This document shows positions 30,946 through 39,494 of a DNA stretch of 64,000 nt, piece after piece. This DNA is from Stygiobacter electus (GTDB lineage Bacteria > Bacteroidota > Ignavibacteria > Ignavibacteriales > Melioribacteraceae). The notes beneath the pieces are model-generated. The model was not told the origin of the DNA. It saw only the letters and a list, made by a program, of their open reading frames with translations, and searched no databases. The first letter of the stretch is position 1. Every line of letters begins with the position of its first letter. The stretch spans positions 186,001-250,000 of the forward strand of contig JARGDL010000002.1 of assembly GCA_029210465.1 (NCBI GenBank). The letters run 5' to 3'. Made by a program: the position numbers and the translations under genes.

Positions 30946-32814
30946 ATGGGCTTAGACGGTAAAAATAAAAAGCGTCTTTTAATTTTTGCTTTGGTTCCAA
31001 TCTTATTAATTGTTCCTTTTCTAACAGATGATGTTATTCTTAGGGTAATTTCCGCAATTATACTAATAATCTATGCAGGCTTTATAATTTTTTTAAGGGA
31101 TACTAACAAAGCAGATTTAGTTTCATTAGAGAATGAAATCAAATATGATGAACCAACTATTTTAAGGCAAAATAAAATTGAACCAGATTTTGGTGAAGAA
31201 ATAAAAATTATTGGCAACAAAGAAATTGAAATATTAACTGCAGAAGATCTTCGATCAACTATCAATCAAAGAGGGAAAGATTTACTAAAACCTGCAGACT
31301 TAAAACAGAATTACGAAAGCATTGTTAACGAAGAGTTGCCTGCAGATGTTAGTCAAGATGAGCAATTTGGTTTTGTTCTTGAAAAAATTTTAAGTGTTGT
31401 CAAAGATGCATACATGGCTCACACAGCGGCTTTTTTTTGGTATAATCAAAAAAGAAAAAGAATAACACTTGAAAGATTTGTATCCAGTTCGAGTCAAATC
31501 ACAAAACAAAAATATGATTTAGATGATGATATAATTGGTAAAATAATTTTAAATGAAGAACCAGAAATACTTTCAGATATTGCATTAAATGCTGAAAGTG
31601 ACATTATCAAATATTACAATCAGCCACAAGGAATAAAAAGTTTTGTCGGAGTTCCTTTTTACTACGAAAAAACTTTGATGGGTGTTTTAATGCTTGATTC
31701 AAAAGTCCCGGATGCTTTTGGAATAGAACAAGTCTATTCATTAGGAAAAATTGTACGCGTTATTTCTGTTGTTATTAATTTATTTGAGAAAAAATTTGCT
31801 GAAACTCAAGCTGAACAAAGATTAAAAACTTTAATAGATATTTTTTCTTTTGACAAAAAATTTGCTGATGATATTGAATTGATTTCTTCAATTGAAACCG
31901 CTGTTAAAGGATTAATTGATTGGGACGTTTTTACATTTATCATTTATAATGACAAAGAGAAAAAATTTATTACATCAAAGATTATTAACAATACATCATT
32001 AAAGTATATTGGTAATGGATTAGAAATTGATTTAAATAATACACTAGTAGGAAAATCAATAACGAGTGCAAAACCAATAAAAATTGATGATACTTCTCAA
32101 GAAAATATTTTACCTCGCTTTTCGAAAAGTGAACAAATTAGTTTTGATGGATCATTCCTCGCTGTACCTTTAAGTTATGAAAAGAAAATTCATGGTGTGC
32201 TTTGTTTTGAAAGTCTTAAGAAAAGTGTTTATTCAAATAACGATGTAATGTTCATTGTCAATGCAACTAAAATTTTTGCTTTTATTTTACATTCATATTC
32301 TGTTGTTAATTTATTGAAAGATATTATCGTACATGATGTTCAGACTAATGCTTTAACATACGATGCATTTATTGAAAGAGTTAATATTGAATTATTCAAA
32401 AGTAACGAATTAAGATTACAAGGTGCTTTAGCTTTAATCAAAATTGATGATTTACTTGAGCAAGAATCTTTGTTTGAAGAAAATCCATTCCCTAAAATTA
32501 TAAATTCAGTAGCCGCAACAATAAAAGAAGAAATGACTCCATTAAATATTTTTGGAAGAATAAACGAAAAAATATTTGCTGTTTACTTTTTCAATACTTC
32601 ACCTAAAGATGTTTATGTTTGGGCTGAAAAACTTAGAATCAAGATTGCACGTAAAACAATTCCCGTTTCATCTAAACAATCAACATTTACAGTTTCCATT
32701 GGCGTTGCATCTACAACAGGTAAAGAAGATGCAAACGATGTAATAAAAAATGCTGAACTTGCTCTTAATAAAGCTTTAGAAATTGGTGGTAACAAAGTAA
32801 TAAAAAGTAGTTAA
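30946..32814 (+). CDS. Membrane-anchored GAF-domain sensor with degenerate GGDEF domain
   Basis: A 622-residue protein of regulatory appearance. Two hydrophobic segments (about 10-28 and 32-50) anchor it in the inner membrane. Two GAF-like domains follow (about 135-285 and 300-465), then a GGDEF-family fold (about 480-622). At the catalytic position it reads GRINEKIF (537-544) instead of RxGGDEF, so the diguanylate cyclase signature is lost. The ending SIGVAS and KALEIGGNKV is typical of GGDEF domains. It is probably a signalling receptor or scaffold rather than an active cyclase. deoB begins 8 bases after its stop, suggesting one transcript. Confidence 0.8.
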   Translation: MGLDGKNKKRLLIFALVPILLIVPFLTDDVILRVISAIILIIYAGFIIFLRDTNKADLVSLENEIKYDEPTILRQNKIEPDFGEEIKIIGNKEIEILTAEDLRSTINQRGKDLLKPADLKQNYESIVNEELPADVSQDEQFGFVLEKILSVVKDAYMAHTAAFFWYNQKRKRITLERFVSSSSQITKQKYDLDDDIIGKIILNEEPEILSDIALNAESDIIKYYNQPQGIKSFVGVPFYYEKTLMGVLMLDSKVPDAFGIEQVYSLGKIVRVISVVINLFEKKFAETQAEQRLKTLIDIFSFDKKFADDIELISSIETAVKGLIDWDVFTFIIYNDKEKKFITSKIINNTSLKYIGNGLEIDLNNTLVGKSITSAKPIKIDDTSQENILPRFSKSEQISFDGSFLAVPLSYEKKIHGVLCFESLKKSVYSNNDVMFIVNATKIFAFILHSYSVVNLLKDIIVHDVQTNALTYDAFIERVNIELFKSNELRLQGALALIKIDDLLEQESLFEENPFPKIINSVAATIKEEMTPLNIFGRINEKIFAVYFFNTSPKDVYVWAEKLRIKIARKTIPVSSKQSTFTVSIGVASTTGKEDANDVIKNAELALNKALEIGGNKVIKSS

Positions 32815-32822
32815 AGGAAACC

Positions 32823-33986
32823 ATGAATAATTTTATTGTAATTGTTCTTGATGGTGTTGGCATTGGCGAATTACCTGATGCATTCAAATACAATGATCAA
32901 GGTTCAAATACATTAGCTAATATGGCCATCAAAGTTAATGGATTAAAATTACCTAATCTTGAAAAACTAGGACTTGGTAACATTGCCCCGATAAAAGGAA
33001 TAAATTTTAATAACTCACCTCTTGCTTCATACGGAAAAATGATTGAGCAATCCGTTGGTAAAGATTCAACGACAGGACATTGGGAACTTGGCGGAATAAT
33101 TACAACAAAAGAATTTCCTGTCTTTCCTAATGGATTTCCAAAAGAGATTATTGATAAATTTATTGCTGAAACAGGAGTGAAAGGAGTCCTTGGAAACTAT
33201 GCAGCTTCGGGGACACAGATTATTGAAGACTTAGGTGAAGAACATGTAAAAACTGGTTATCCAATAGTATATACTTCCGCTGATTCGGTTTTCCAAATTG
33301 CCGCTCATGAAGAAATAATTCCTTTAAAAAAACTTTATGAAATTTGTAAAATCACAAGAGAAAAAGTGATGACAAATGAAAATGAAGTTGGAAGAATAAT
33401 TGCTCGTCCTTTTATAACACTTAATGGTAAATTTACAAGAACTACAAATAGAAAAGATTTTTCTGTTACACCACCCAAAATGACAATTTTAAATTATCTT
33501 GAAAATTCCAACATTGAAACGATTGCAATAGGAAAAGTAAATGATCTTTTTAATTACTATGGAATTAAACATCAATTGAAAACAAAATCCAATAATGAAG
33601 GAATTGATAAAATTATATTTGCAAATAAAAATTTTAATAACAGTTTCATATTTGCAAACTTAGTTGATTTTGATGTTTATTATGGACACAGAAATGATGC
33701 TGAAGGTTTTCATCTTGCATTGCAGGAATTTGATAAACGGTTACCAGAAATTCTAAATTCACTTGATGAAAATGATTATTTAATTTTAACCGCTGATCAT
33801 GGAAATGATCCAACTGATATTAGCACTGATCACACAAGAGAATATGTTCCGTTATTGTTCTATAATAAATTAAAAAAAGGGAAAAATTTAGGCGTAAGAA
33901 ATACATTTGCAGATGTTGCGCAAACAATTGCTAATTTCTTTAAAGTAAATAATGATTTACAAGGAAATAGTTTTTTGAATGAATAA
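32823..33986 (+). CDS. deoB: Phosphopentomutase
   Basis: Interconverts (deoxy)ribose 1-phosphate and 5-phosphate in nucleoside salvage; member of the alkaline-phosphatase superfamily. The 387 residues show the metal-binding N-terminus VLDGVGIGELPDA (8-20), the phospho-threonine motif DSTTGHWE (81-88), and the metal ligands in ADHGND (324-329) and STDHTREY (334-341). The AAAGGAAACC site precedes the ATG. Its last codons overlap a small ORF (33979) and it lies just upstream of two microcompartment vertex genes. Confidence 0.95.
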   Translation: MNNFIVIVLDGVGIGELPDAFKYNDQGSNTLANMAIKVNGLKLPNLEKLGLGNIAPIKGINFNNSPLASYGKMIEQSVGKDSTTGHWELGGIITTKEFPVFPNGFPKEIIDKFIAETGVKGVLGNYAASGTQIIEDLGEEHVKTGYPIVYTSADSVFQIAAHEEIIPLKKLYEICKITREKVMTNENEVGRIIARPFITLNGKFTRTTNRKDFSVTPPKMTILNYLENSNIETIAIGKVNDLFNYYGIKHQLKTKSNNEGIDKIIFANKNFNNSFIFANLVDFDVYYGHRNDAEGFHLALQEFDKRLPEILNSLDENDYLILTADHGNDPTDISTDHTREYVPLLFYNKLKKGKNLGVRNTFADVAQTIANFFKVNNDLQGNSFLNE

Positions 33987-34149
33987 TTCCAGCTCAAATA
34001 AAGTTTATCTTGATTACAAAACTTTATTTTTAAAAATTAAAGAAATACAAAAATTACCTGACGATATAGTTGAAAAATTTTTGAAATCAAAAGGTAAACT
34101 CAAAAACAAAAACTTTTCACAAAAACTCTTAAATGAAAAACAAAGTTGA
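33979..34149 (+). CDS. Small antitoxin-like ORF upstream of the PIN-domain gene
   Basis: A 56-residue ORF whose ATG overlaps the end of deoB by 8 bases and whose end overlaps the PIN-domain gene by 17 bases. The segment KIKEIQKLPDDIVEKFLKSK resembles the short helical region of DUF2281-type antitoxins (KLPEEL...), and the C-terminus is lysine-rich. Double overlap argues for a real, translationally coupled gene. No ribosome binding site clearer than GTTTTTTGA was seen. The antitoxin role is inferred only from position, size and weak motif resemblance. Confidence 0.55.
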   Translation: MNNSSSNKVYLDYKTLFLKIKEIQKLPDDIVEKFLKSKGKLKNKNFSQKLLNEKQS

Positions 34150-34525
34150 ATTTTTAATTGAAACAGATATAATTTTGTCCCATCTAAAACAAGAAGATGA
34201 ATCTTTTCTTTCTGATTTAGAAATAGCAATGATTAAAGGAGATTGTTTTACATCTGCAATTACTGCAGCAGAAATTTATTTTGAAAATTACAGCGATGAT
34301 GAAAAAGCTGCAGTTGATTCAGTTTTATACTCATTGAAAGTTTTAGGAATTCATCCAAGATATAGTTTGAACATTTCAGAATTTTTTAATAAAGTTGCAT
34401 CGCCTCGTGATGCAATTATTTGTTCACTGGCTAAGTTTAATAAACTTTCTATTGTTACTTTAGAAGTTGAAAAATTTATTAAATCTGGTTTAAATATTAT
34501 TTCTCCACTTGAATTAAGAGGTTGA
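34133..34525 (+). CDS. PIN-domain protein, VapC-like ribonuclease
   Basis: A 130-residue protein with the PIN-domain pattern: ETDIILSHL with Asp12, an ITAAEIYF strand-helix with Glu47, and SPRDAIICSLAKFNKLSIVT with Asp93. These match the acidic metal ligands of VapC-type RNases. It overlaps the preceding 56-residue ORF and is followed after one base by a microcompartment vertex gene. VapC toxins cleave tRNA or rRNA; whether this one is toxic is unknown. Confidence 0.75.
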   Translation: MKNKVEFLIETDIILSHLKQEDESFLSDLEIAMIKGDCFTSAITAAEIYFENYSDDEKAAVDSVLYSLKVLGIHPRYSLNISEFFNKVASPRDAIICSLAKFNKLSIVTLEVEKFIKSGLNIISPLELRG

Positions 34526-34526
34526 T

Positions 34527-34802
34527 TTGATACTTGGTCGTGTAATTGGAACTGTATGGTCAACAAAAAAAGATGAAGCACTTGTTGGTGCAAAATTTTT
34601 AATTGTTCGTCAATTAGATTTAGAATATAAACCTAAAGAAGCTACTGTAATTGCAGTGGATAGTGTGGGAGCTGGTGTAGGAGAAGTAGTCTTGGTTGCT
34701 CAAGGTAGCTCTGCTCGGCAAACTACATTTACTAAAAATAAACCTGTTGACGCTGTTATTATGGCAATCGTTGATAAACTTGATATTTCAGTTAAAGATT
34801 AA
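34527..34802 (+). CDS. EutN/CcmL family microcompartment vertex protein (first copy)
   Basis: A 91-residue protein with the full BMC-P (EutN/CcmL) pattern: MILGRVIGTVWSTKKDEAL at the start, AVDSVGAGVGEVVLVAQGSS at 44-63, and PVDAVIMAIVDKLD near the end. Such proteins form pentamers that cap the vertices of bacterial microcompartments. The start is TTG behind AAGAGG, one base after the PIN gene stop. No hexameric shell gene or cargo enzyme is visible in the window, apart from the possible link to deoB. Some EutN homologues may act outside shells. Confidence 0.88.
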   Translation: MILGRVIGTVWSTKKDEALVGAKFLIVRQLDLEYKPKEATVIAVDSVGAGVGEVVLVAQGSSARQTTFTKNKPVDAVIMAIVDKLDISVKD

Positions 34803-34804
34803 CT

Positions 34805-35077
34805 ATGTATTTGGCAAAGGTCATCGGTACAATCTGGGCTACAAGAAAATATGAATCAGTAACGGGCTACAAAATGCAATTCATTCAACCAATAGATTCA
34901 TCATTGAAAAAATATGGTGATCCAATAATTGCGTTAGATACGGTTGGTGCTGGACCAGGAGAAATTGTAATGTATGTTACAGCAAGTGAAGCAGTAATTC
35001 CTCTCGATGTTGATATGGCTCCAGTCGATGCATCAATTGTTGGTATTATTGATTCAATCAATTCACCGCATTCATAG
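34805..35077 (+). CDS. EutN/CcmL family microcompartment vertex protein (second copy)
   Basis: A 90-residue paralogue of the preceding protein, beginning [20 protein letters not shown], with [20 protein letters not shown] at 43-62 and [14 protein letters not shown] near the end. The two copies differ at many positions, so they are an old duplication rather than a recent one. It starts 2 bases after the first copy and ends 8 bases before the sigma-factor gene, indicating one transcript. A heteromeric vertex or two specialised caps are possible. Confidence 0.88.
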   Translation: MYLAKVIGTIWATRKYESVTGYKMQFIQPIDSSLKKYGDPIIALDTVGAGPGEIVMYVTASEAVIPLDVDMAPVDASIVGIIDSINSPHS

Positions 35078-35085
35078 GAGGTTCT

Positions 35086-35940
35086 ATGAAAATTGTTAAA
35101 CAGTTTACTAATCGTGAAAGTCAATCATTAGATAAATACCTTCAAGAAATTGGGAAAGTTGATCTCTTAACCCCTGAAGAAGAAATTGAACTTGCAATAA
35201 GAATTAGACAAAATGATTCATTAGCATTAGAAAAATTAGTTAAAGCAAATTTAAGATTTGTTGTTTCTGTTGCAAAACAATATCAAAATCAAGGGCTTTC
35301 TCTCGGTGATTTAATTAATGAAGGAAACTTAGGGTTAATAAAAGCCGCAAAAAGATTTGATGAAACCCGTGGTTTTAAATTTATTTCTTATGCAGTGTGG
35401 TGGATTCGTCAATCAATTCTTCAAGCTCTTGCTGAACAATCTAGAATTGTTCGTCTGCCATTAAATCGTGTCGGGGCATTAAATAAAATTGGAAAAGCTT
35501 ATAGCTCTCTTGAACAAGAATTCGAACGCGAACCAAATGCAGAAGAAATTGCTCAGGAATTAAATATGGATATAAATGAAATTTCTGACACTTTGAAAGT
35601 TGCTGGCAAAGCTGTTTCAATGGATGCACCTATTTCTCAAGGTGAAGAAAATAGATTACTTGATGTTCTTGAATCCACAGAACAACCTTCTCCAGATTCA
35701 AATTTAATTACCGAATCACTCAAAAAAGAAATTCAAAGAGCATTATCAACTTTATCAGAAAGAGAAGCAGAAGTTATTCAATTATACTTCGGGCTAAACC
35801 GTGATAGTGCTTTAACATTAGAAGAAATAGGTGAAAAATTTAATTTAACAAGAGAAAGAGTTCGTCAAATAAAAGAAAAAGCAATAAGAAGATTGCGTCA
35901 TGCTTCACGCAGTAAAAACTTGCGTGCTTATTTAGGTTAA
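35086..35940 (+). CDS. rpoD: Primary sigma factor (RpoD/SigA, short Bacteroidota-like form)
   Basis: The 284-residue sigma-70 factor lacks region 1.1 and begins nearly at region 1.2 ([18 protein letters not shown]). Region 2 is complete with [17 protein letters not shown] and [16 protein letters not shown]. Region 3 follows, and region 4.2 has [20 protein letters not shown]. Size and layout resemble the primary sigma of Bacteroidota, which reads TTG/TAnnTTTG promoters; two such promoters occur in this window. AGGAGG precedes the ATG. The gene lies in a tight run with the vertex-protein genes and the NlpC/P60 gene. Confidence 0.93.
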   Translation: MKIVKQFTNRESQSLDKYLQEIGKVDLLTPEEEIELAIRIRQNDSLALEKLVKANLRFVVSVAKQYQNQGLSLGDLINEGNLGLIKAAKRFDETRGFKFISYAVWWIRQSILQALAEQSRIVRLPLNRVGALNKIGKAYSSLEQEFEREPNAEEIAQELNMDINEISDTLKVAGKAVSMDAPISQGEENRLLDVLESTEQPSPDSNLITESLKKEIQRALSTLSEREAEVIQLYFGLNRDSALTLEEIGEKFNLTRERVRQIKEKAIRRLRHASRSKNLRAYLG

Positions 35941-35942
35941 TA

Positions 35943-36629
35943 ATGATTTCATTATTTAAAGAAATTTTTTACACACTTTGTATTTTTTTACTTGTAGTTG
36001 CTTGTACACCATCAACAAGTGCTCAACGATATAGCAATAAAAAACAATCTCAAAGCACATCTCAACAAACAAAATCAAAAAAAATAATTTCAAAAAAATC
36101 AATTAATGATTCTCAACTAAAAGATTCTATCCCGGATTCTCTACAAGAATTTGATGAAGCACCACCACAAGAAAGCACGATTGATAGGAAACAATTTATT
36201 GCTAACTATAAAAATTATATTAATCCTGATGTGCCTTTAGGATTTCGTGAAGAAATTTTATTGCAAGTAATTAAATTTTTAGACTCACCTTATAAATACG
36301 GCGGTAATACCGAAGATGGAATTGATTGTTCTGGATTTACTCGTCAAATATTTTTGAATGCATTAAATATTGAATTACCAAGAAGTGCAAGAGAACAGTT
36401 TAATGTTGGTGAGCAAATTGAAAAAGAAGATTTATCTTTTGGTGATTTAGTTTTCTTTAACACTCAAAGAAGATCAAATCCCGGCCATGTTGGAATTTAC
36501 ATTGGCGATAATCAATTTATTCACGCAAGTAGAACTTTAGGTGTAACTATTTCATCTTTGGATGAAACTTACTATAAGAAAAGATATGTTGGAGCAAGAA
36601 GAATTGATACTGATACTGAAATAAATTAA
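35943..36629 (+). CDS. NlpC/P60-family lipoprotein (peptidoglycan endopeptidase)
   Basis: A 228-residue protein. The N-terminal hydrophobic segment ends in LLVVACTPS, a lipobox with the acylated cysteine near residue 21. A Ser/Lys/Gln-rich linker follows, then the NlpC/P60 domain (about 100-225) with catalytic Cys129 (GIDCSGF), His182 (GHVGIYIG) and third-position His194. Such enzymes cut the D-Glu to diamino-acid bond in cell-wall peptides. It starts 2 bases after rpoD, suggesting co-transcription. Confidence 0.9.
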   Translation: MISLFKEIFYTLCIFLLVVACTPSTSAQRYSNKKQSQSTSQQTKSKKIISKKSINDSQLKDSIPDSLQEFDEAPPQESTIDRKQFIANYKNYINPDVPLGFREEILLQVIKFLDSPYKYGGNTEDGIDCSGFTRQIFLNALNIELPRSAREQFNVGEQIEKEDLSFGDLVFFNTQRRSNPGHVGIYIGDNQFIHASRTLGVTISSLDETYYKKRYVGARRIDTDTEIN

Positions 36630-36663
36630 TAACTTTACTTTTTAGTTAAAAAATGGAGGAGAA

Positions 36664-38055
36664 ATGGATTACAGAATTGAAACTGATAGTATGGGAGAAA
36701 TTAAAGTCCCAAATAACAAATATTACGGAGCTCAAACTGCACGATCACTTATGAATTTTAAAATTGGTGGAGAAAGATTTCCTGCTGAATTAATTCGCGC
36801 ATTAGCAATCGTTAAAAAAGCTGCCGCAATTACTAATAATGAATTAGGACTTTTACCAAAAGAAAAGCTTGATTTAATAATTCAAGCCGCAAATGAAGTT
36901 ATTGAAGGTAAACTTAACGATCATTTTCCATTAGTCGTATGGCAAACAGGAAGTGGAACTCAAACCAACATGAATGTTAATGAAGTAATTTCAAACCGTG
37001 CTATTGAAATAGCTGGTGGTGTTTTAGGAAGTAAAAAACCAATTCACCCAAATGATGATGTAAACAAAGCACAATCAACAAACGATGCTTTCCCAACTGC
37101 AATTCACATTGCAGCTGTTGAAGAAATTCACAGACGCTTGATTCCAATGGTTACTAAACTGCGTGATGCACTCGATGCAAAATCAAAAGAATTTAAAGAC
37201 ATTATCAAAATTGGAAGAACTCATTTAATGGATGCAACTCCATTGACACTTGGGCAGGAGTTTTCTGGTTATGCTCAACAATTAACTAATGGTTTAGCAA
37301 GAATTAATGATGCATTAAAAAGATTGTACGAAATTCCTCTTGGTGGAACTGCTGTTGGTACTGGATTAAATACACATCCCGATTATGCTGTTAAAGTTGC
37401 AGCAAGAATTTCTGAAATAACTGGAAAAAGTTTTGTAACAGCACCAAATAAATTTGAAGGATTAGCAGGTAAAGATGCCATTGTTGAAATGAGTGGAGTG
37501 TTAAAAACATTAGCGGCTTCATTAATGAAAATTGCAAATGATATCCGTTGGCTTGGCAGTGGTCCTCGTTGTGGTATTGGTGAAATTTCATTACCAGAAA
37601 ACGAACCGGGAAGTTCAATAATGCCCGGTAAAGTTAATCCAACTCAATGCGAAGCTATGACAATGGTTTGCACACAAGTTTTTGGTAATGATGTTACAAT
37701 TAATTTTGCTGGGGCAAGTGGAAATTTTGAACTGAATGTTTATATGCCTGTTATTGCTTTCAATATTTTACAATCAATAAAATTGTTAGCTGATGCCTGC
37801 GAAAGTTTTACTGATAATGCAATTGTTGGAATTGTTGCAAATGAAAATAATATTAAAAAACATTTGGAAAATTCACTAATGCTTGTAACTTCATTAAATC
37901 CAGTTATTGGTTATGATAATGCTGCAAAAGTAGCTAAGAAAGCACATAAAGAAAATAAAACATTAAAAGAAGCAGCATTAGAATTAGGCTTATTAACAGC
38001 TGAAAAATTTGATGAAGTTGTTCGTCCTGAAAAAATGATTGGACCTAAAAAATAA
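36664..38055 (+). CDS. fumC: Fumarate hydratase, class II
   Basis: Converts fumarate to malate in the TCA cycle. The 463-residue length is standard for class II enzymes. The active-site signature [11 protein letters not shown] is at 316-326 with the catalytic serine at 317 or 318. Other markers are [12 protein letters not shown] and [23 protein letters not shown] site precedes the ATG. A hairpin region follows the stop codon. Confidence 0.97.
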   Translation: MDYRIETDSMGEIKVPNNKYYGAQTARSLMNFKIGGERFPAELIRALAIVKKAAAITNNELGLLPKEKLDLIIQAANEVIEGKLNDHFPLVVWQTGSGTQTNMNVNEVISNRAIEIAGGVLGSKKPIHPNDDVNKAQSTNDAFPTAIHIAAVEEIHRRLIPMVTKLRDALDAKSKEFKDIIKIGRTHLMDATPLTLGQEFSGYAQQLTNGLARINDALKRLYEIPLGGTAVGTGLNTHPDYAVKVAARISEITGKSFVTAPNKFEGLAGKDAIVEMSGVLKTLAASLMKIANDIRWLGSGPRCGIGEISLPENEPGSSIMPGKVNPTQCEAMTMVCTQVFGNDVTINFAGASGNFELNVYMPVIAFNILQSIKLLADACESFTDNAIVGIVANENNIKKHLENSLMLVTSLNPVIGYDNAAKVAKKAHKENKTLKEAALELGLLTAEKFDEVVRPEKMIGPKK

Positions 38056-38104
38056 TTAATAATTGCAAATGGGTAATTGCAAATTGATTTTAGAATAAGA
38101 TTAA

Positions 38105-38152
38105 TGTCACCCTTAGCTAGACTGATACAATCAGATATGTTAAAGGGTGACA
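38105..38152 (+). terminator. Hairpin after fumC
   Basis: A perfect 10-bp stem, TGTCACCCTT (38105-38114) with AAGGGTGACA (38143-38152), encloses a 28-base loop that itself contains the small hairpin CTGAT-ACA-ATCAG. The downstream sequence ATTTTATT is only weakly U-rich, so this may be a moderate terminator or a cruciform-like element. Just upstream, AATTGCAAA occurs twice (near 38062 and 38079). Confidence 0.55.
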
Positions 38153-38161
38153 ATTTTATTC

Positions 38162-38452
38162 ATGGCAAGTATAAAAATTTTTTTAATAGCTATATTTTTA
38201 ACAAATTGTAATAATTTGAACGAACCATCTTTATTGATTAAAGGTTCTGTAAAATATATTTCACTTGAAGGTGGATTCTATGGGATTATTTCTGATAAAA
38301 ATGAAAATTTTGATTCAATAAATTTGCCTAAAGAATTTCAAAAAGATGATTTAAAAATTTTGTTTTCTTACAAAGAAAGAAATGATTTGTACAGTTTTCA
38401 TATGTGGGGTAAAATTATAGAACTAACAGAAATTAAATTGGATGAAGAATGA
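38162..38452 (+). CDS. Small putative lipoprotein, unrecognised
   Basis: A 96-residue ORF from the ATG at 38162. The first 18 residues form a signal-like segment ending in LTNC, an atypical lipobox because of Asn before the cysteine. The rest is a short hydrophilic domain with acidic C-terminus. A GTG at 38147 would add five residues but falls inside the hairpin stem. Its stop overlaps the start of the next ORF (ATGA). I do not recognise the family; the overlap suggests it is expressed with the following membrane protein. Confidence 0.55.
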   Translation: MASIKIFLIAIFLTNCNNLNEPSLLIKGSVKYISLEGGFYGIISDKNENFDSINLPKEFQKDDLKILFSYKERNDLYSFHMWGKIIELTEIKLDEE

Positions 38453-39099
38453 ATTTAGATGGAATAATTTCTTTACTGATTGCCTGCATTGAATTAGTTT
38501 TTATTGTTAATGCATTAATATTCAGCAAAAAAAACTTAGTCAATAAATTTACTATTGCAATATTGATTTTACTTTTTGGTTACCAATTCTTTGAATTTCT
38601 AATTTGTTTTGTAGGATTAAAAAGTCAATTTGTAATCTATCTTGCTTTTGTTGATATTACTTTATTACCACCATTAGGTTTATACACATCTTTATTGTTT
38701 GCAGGTAAATTAAGGAATTATCATAAACTTATTTTTATACCAGCATTATTTTTTGTTGTGCTTTATGCATTTTTAATTGGTCAATTAGCTGTAACTAAAT
38801 GTACAGTTCTTTACGCATCTTATCATTATCCACTTGGTAATTTATATGCGACATTTTATTATTTACCAATTATTGGTTCAATGATAATCTTAAATAAGAA
38901 GTGGGGATTTGAAACTGATCCTAAAAAGAAAATGCTAACTAGAACTCATTTCTTTGGTTATGCTTTTACATTTATTCCTGCAATGATTTTTGCAATTTTC
39001 TTCCCAATTTTTATAACTGCAGTTGAAAGTTTACTTTGTAAAATGGCTTTCGTTCTTGCAACTTTCTTATTTGTTTTTATACTTAAAAATAAAGATTAA
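38449..39099 (+). CDS. Seven-helix membrane protein, unrecognised
   Basis: A 216-residue protein that is almost wholly hydrophobic, with about seven membrane segments (near 6-26, 34-55, 63-83, 93-111, 132-150, 168-190 and 192-212). The spacing resembles the sensory 7TM input domain found before kinases and AraC-type regulators, but no output domain is attached. It ends in KNKD. The start overlaps the previous ORF (ATGA). A free-standing sensor or transporter-like protein are both possible; no function is assigned. Confidence 0.7.
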   Translation: MNLDGIISLLIACIELVFIVNALIFSKKNLVNKFTIAILILLFGYQFFEFLICFVGLKSQFVIYLAFVDITLLPPLGLYTSLLFAGKLRNYHKLIFIPALFFVVLYAFLIGQLAVTKCTVLYASYHYPLGNLYATFYYLPIIGSMIILNKKWGFETDPKKKMLTRTHFFGYAFTFIPAMIFAIFFPIFITAVESLLCKMAFVLATFLFVFILKNKD

Positions 39100-39100
39100 T

Positions 39101-39430
39101 ATGCCTGAAACAATTTTAAATATCTATTTAGTAATTGAAAAAGGAAAGATTATTTCATTTCGTGCCAAAGATTATCAAATTGAAGGTGATGATAATTCTA
39201 AAATTAAATTTCTAAAAGAAAATGCTAAAACAGATTTTAATGATGCACTGGTTTTTCCTTCTCCACAAAATAAAAGAGGTGAATTTCTTACCTACAATAA
39301 ATTTTATAAACTCGAAAAACAAGGAATGCAATACCAACTATTTGAAGAAATTTTTCTACACTTCAATGCACCACAAAATCCATTAGTTTGTGTTACACCG
39401 GTAGTAGATGGTGAAATTTATTCATCATAA
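39101..39430 (+). CDS. Hypothetical protein, unrecognised
   Basis: A 109-residue soluble ORF from the ATG at 39101 (MPETILNIYLVIEKGKIISF), one base after the preceding stop. A longer reading from 39023 would lie inside the membrane-protein gene and is rejected. The sequence is mixed alpha/beta with many aromatic residues near the C-terminus and no recognised motif. The three ORFs 38162-39430 probably form one small transcript. Confidence 0.6.
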   Translation: MPETILNIYLVIEKGKIISFRAKDYQIEGDDNSKIKFLKENAKTDFNDALVFPSPQNKRGEFLTYNKFYKLEKQGMQYQLFEEIFLHFNAPQNPLVCVTPVVDGEIYSS

Positions 39431-39494
39431 AAAATATCTTGCTTATTTTTCATTTCAAACTTATCTTGAAATCAAACTTTAAAAGGAGAATTGC

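Noticed and set aside
38147..38452. GTG start for the small lipoprotein gene
   Set aside because: The GTG lies inside the hairpin stem after fumC; the ATG at 38162 gives a better signal segment.
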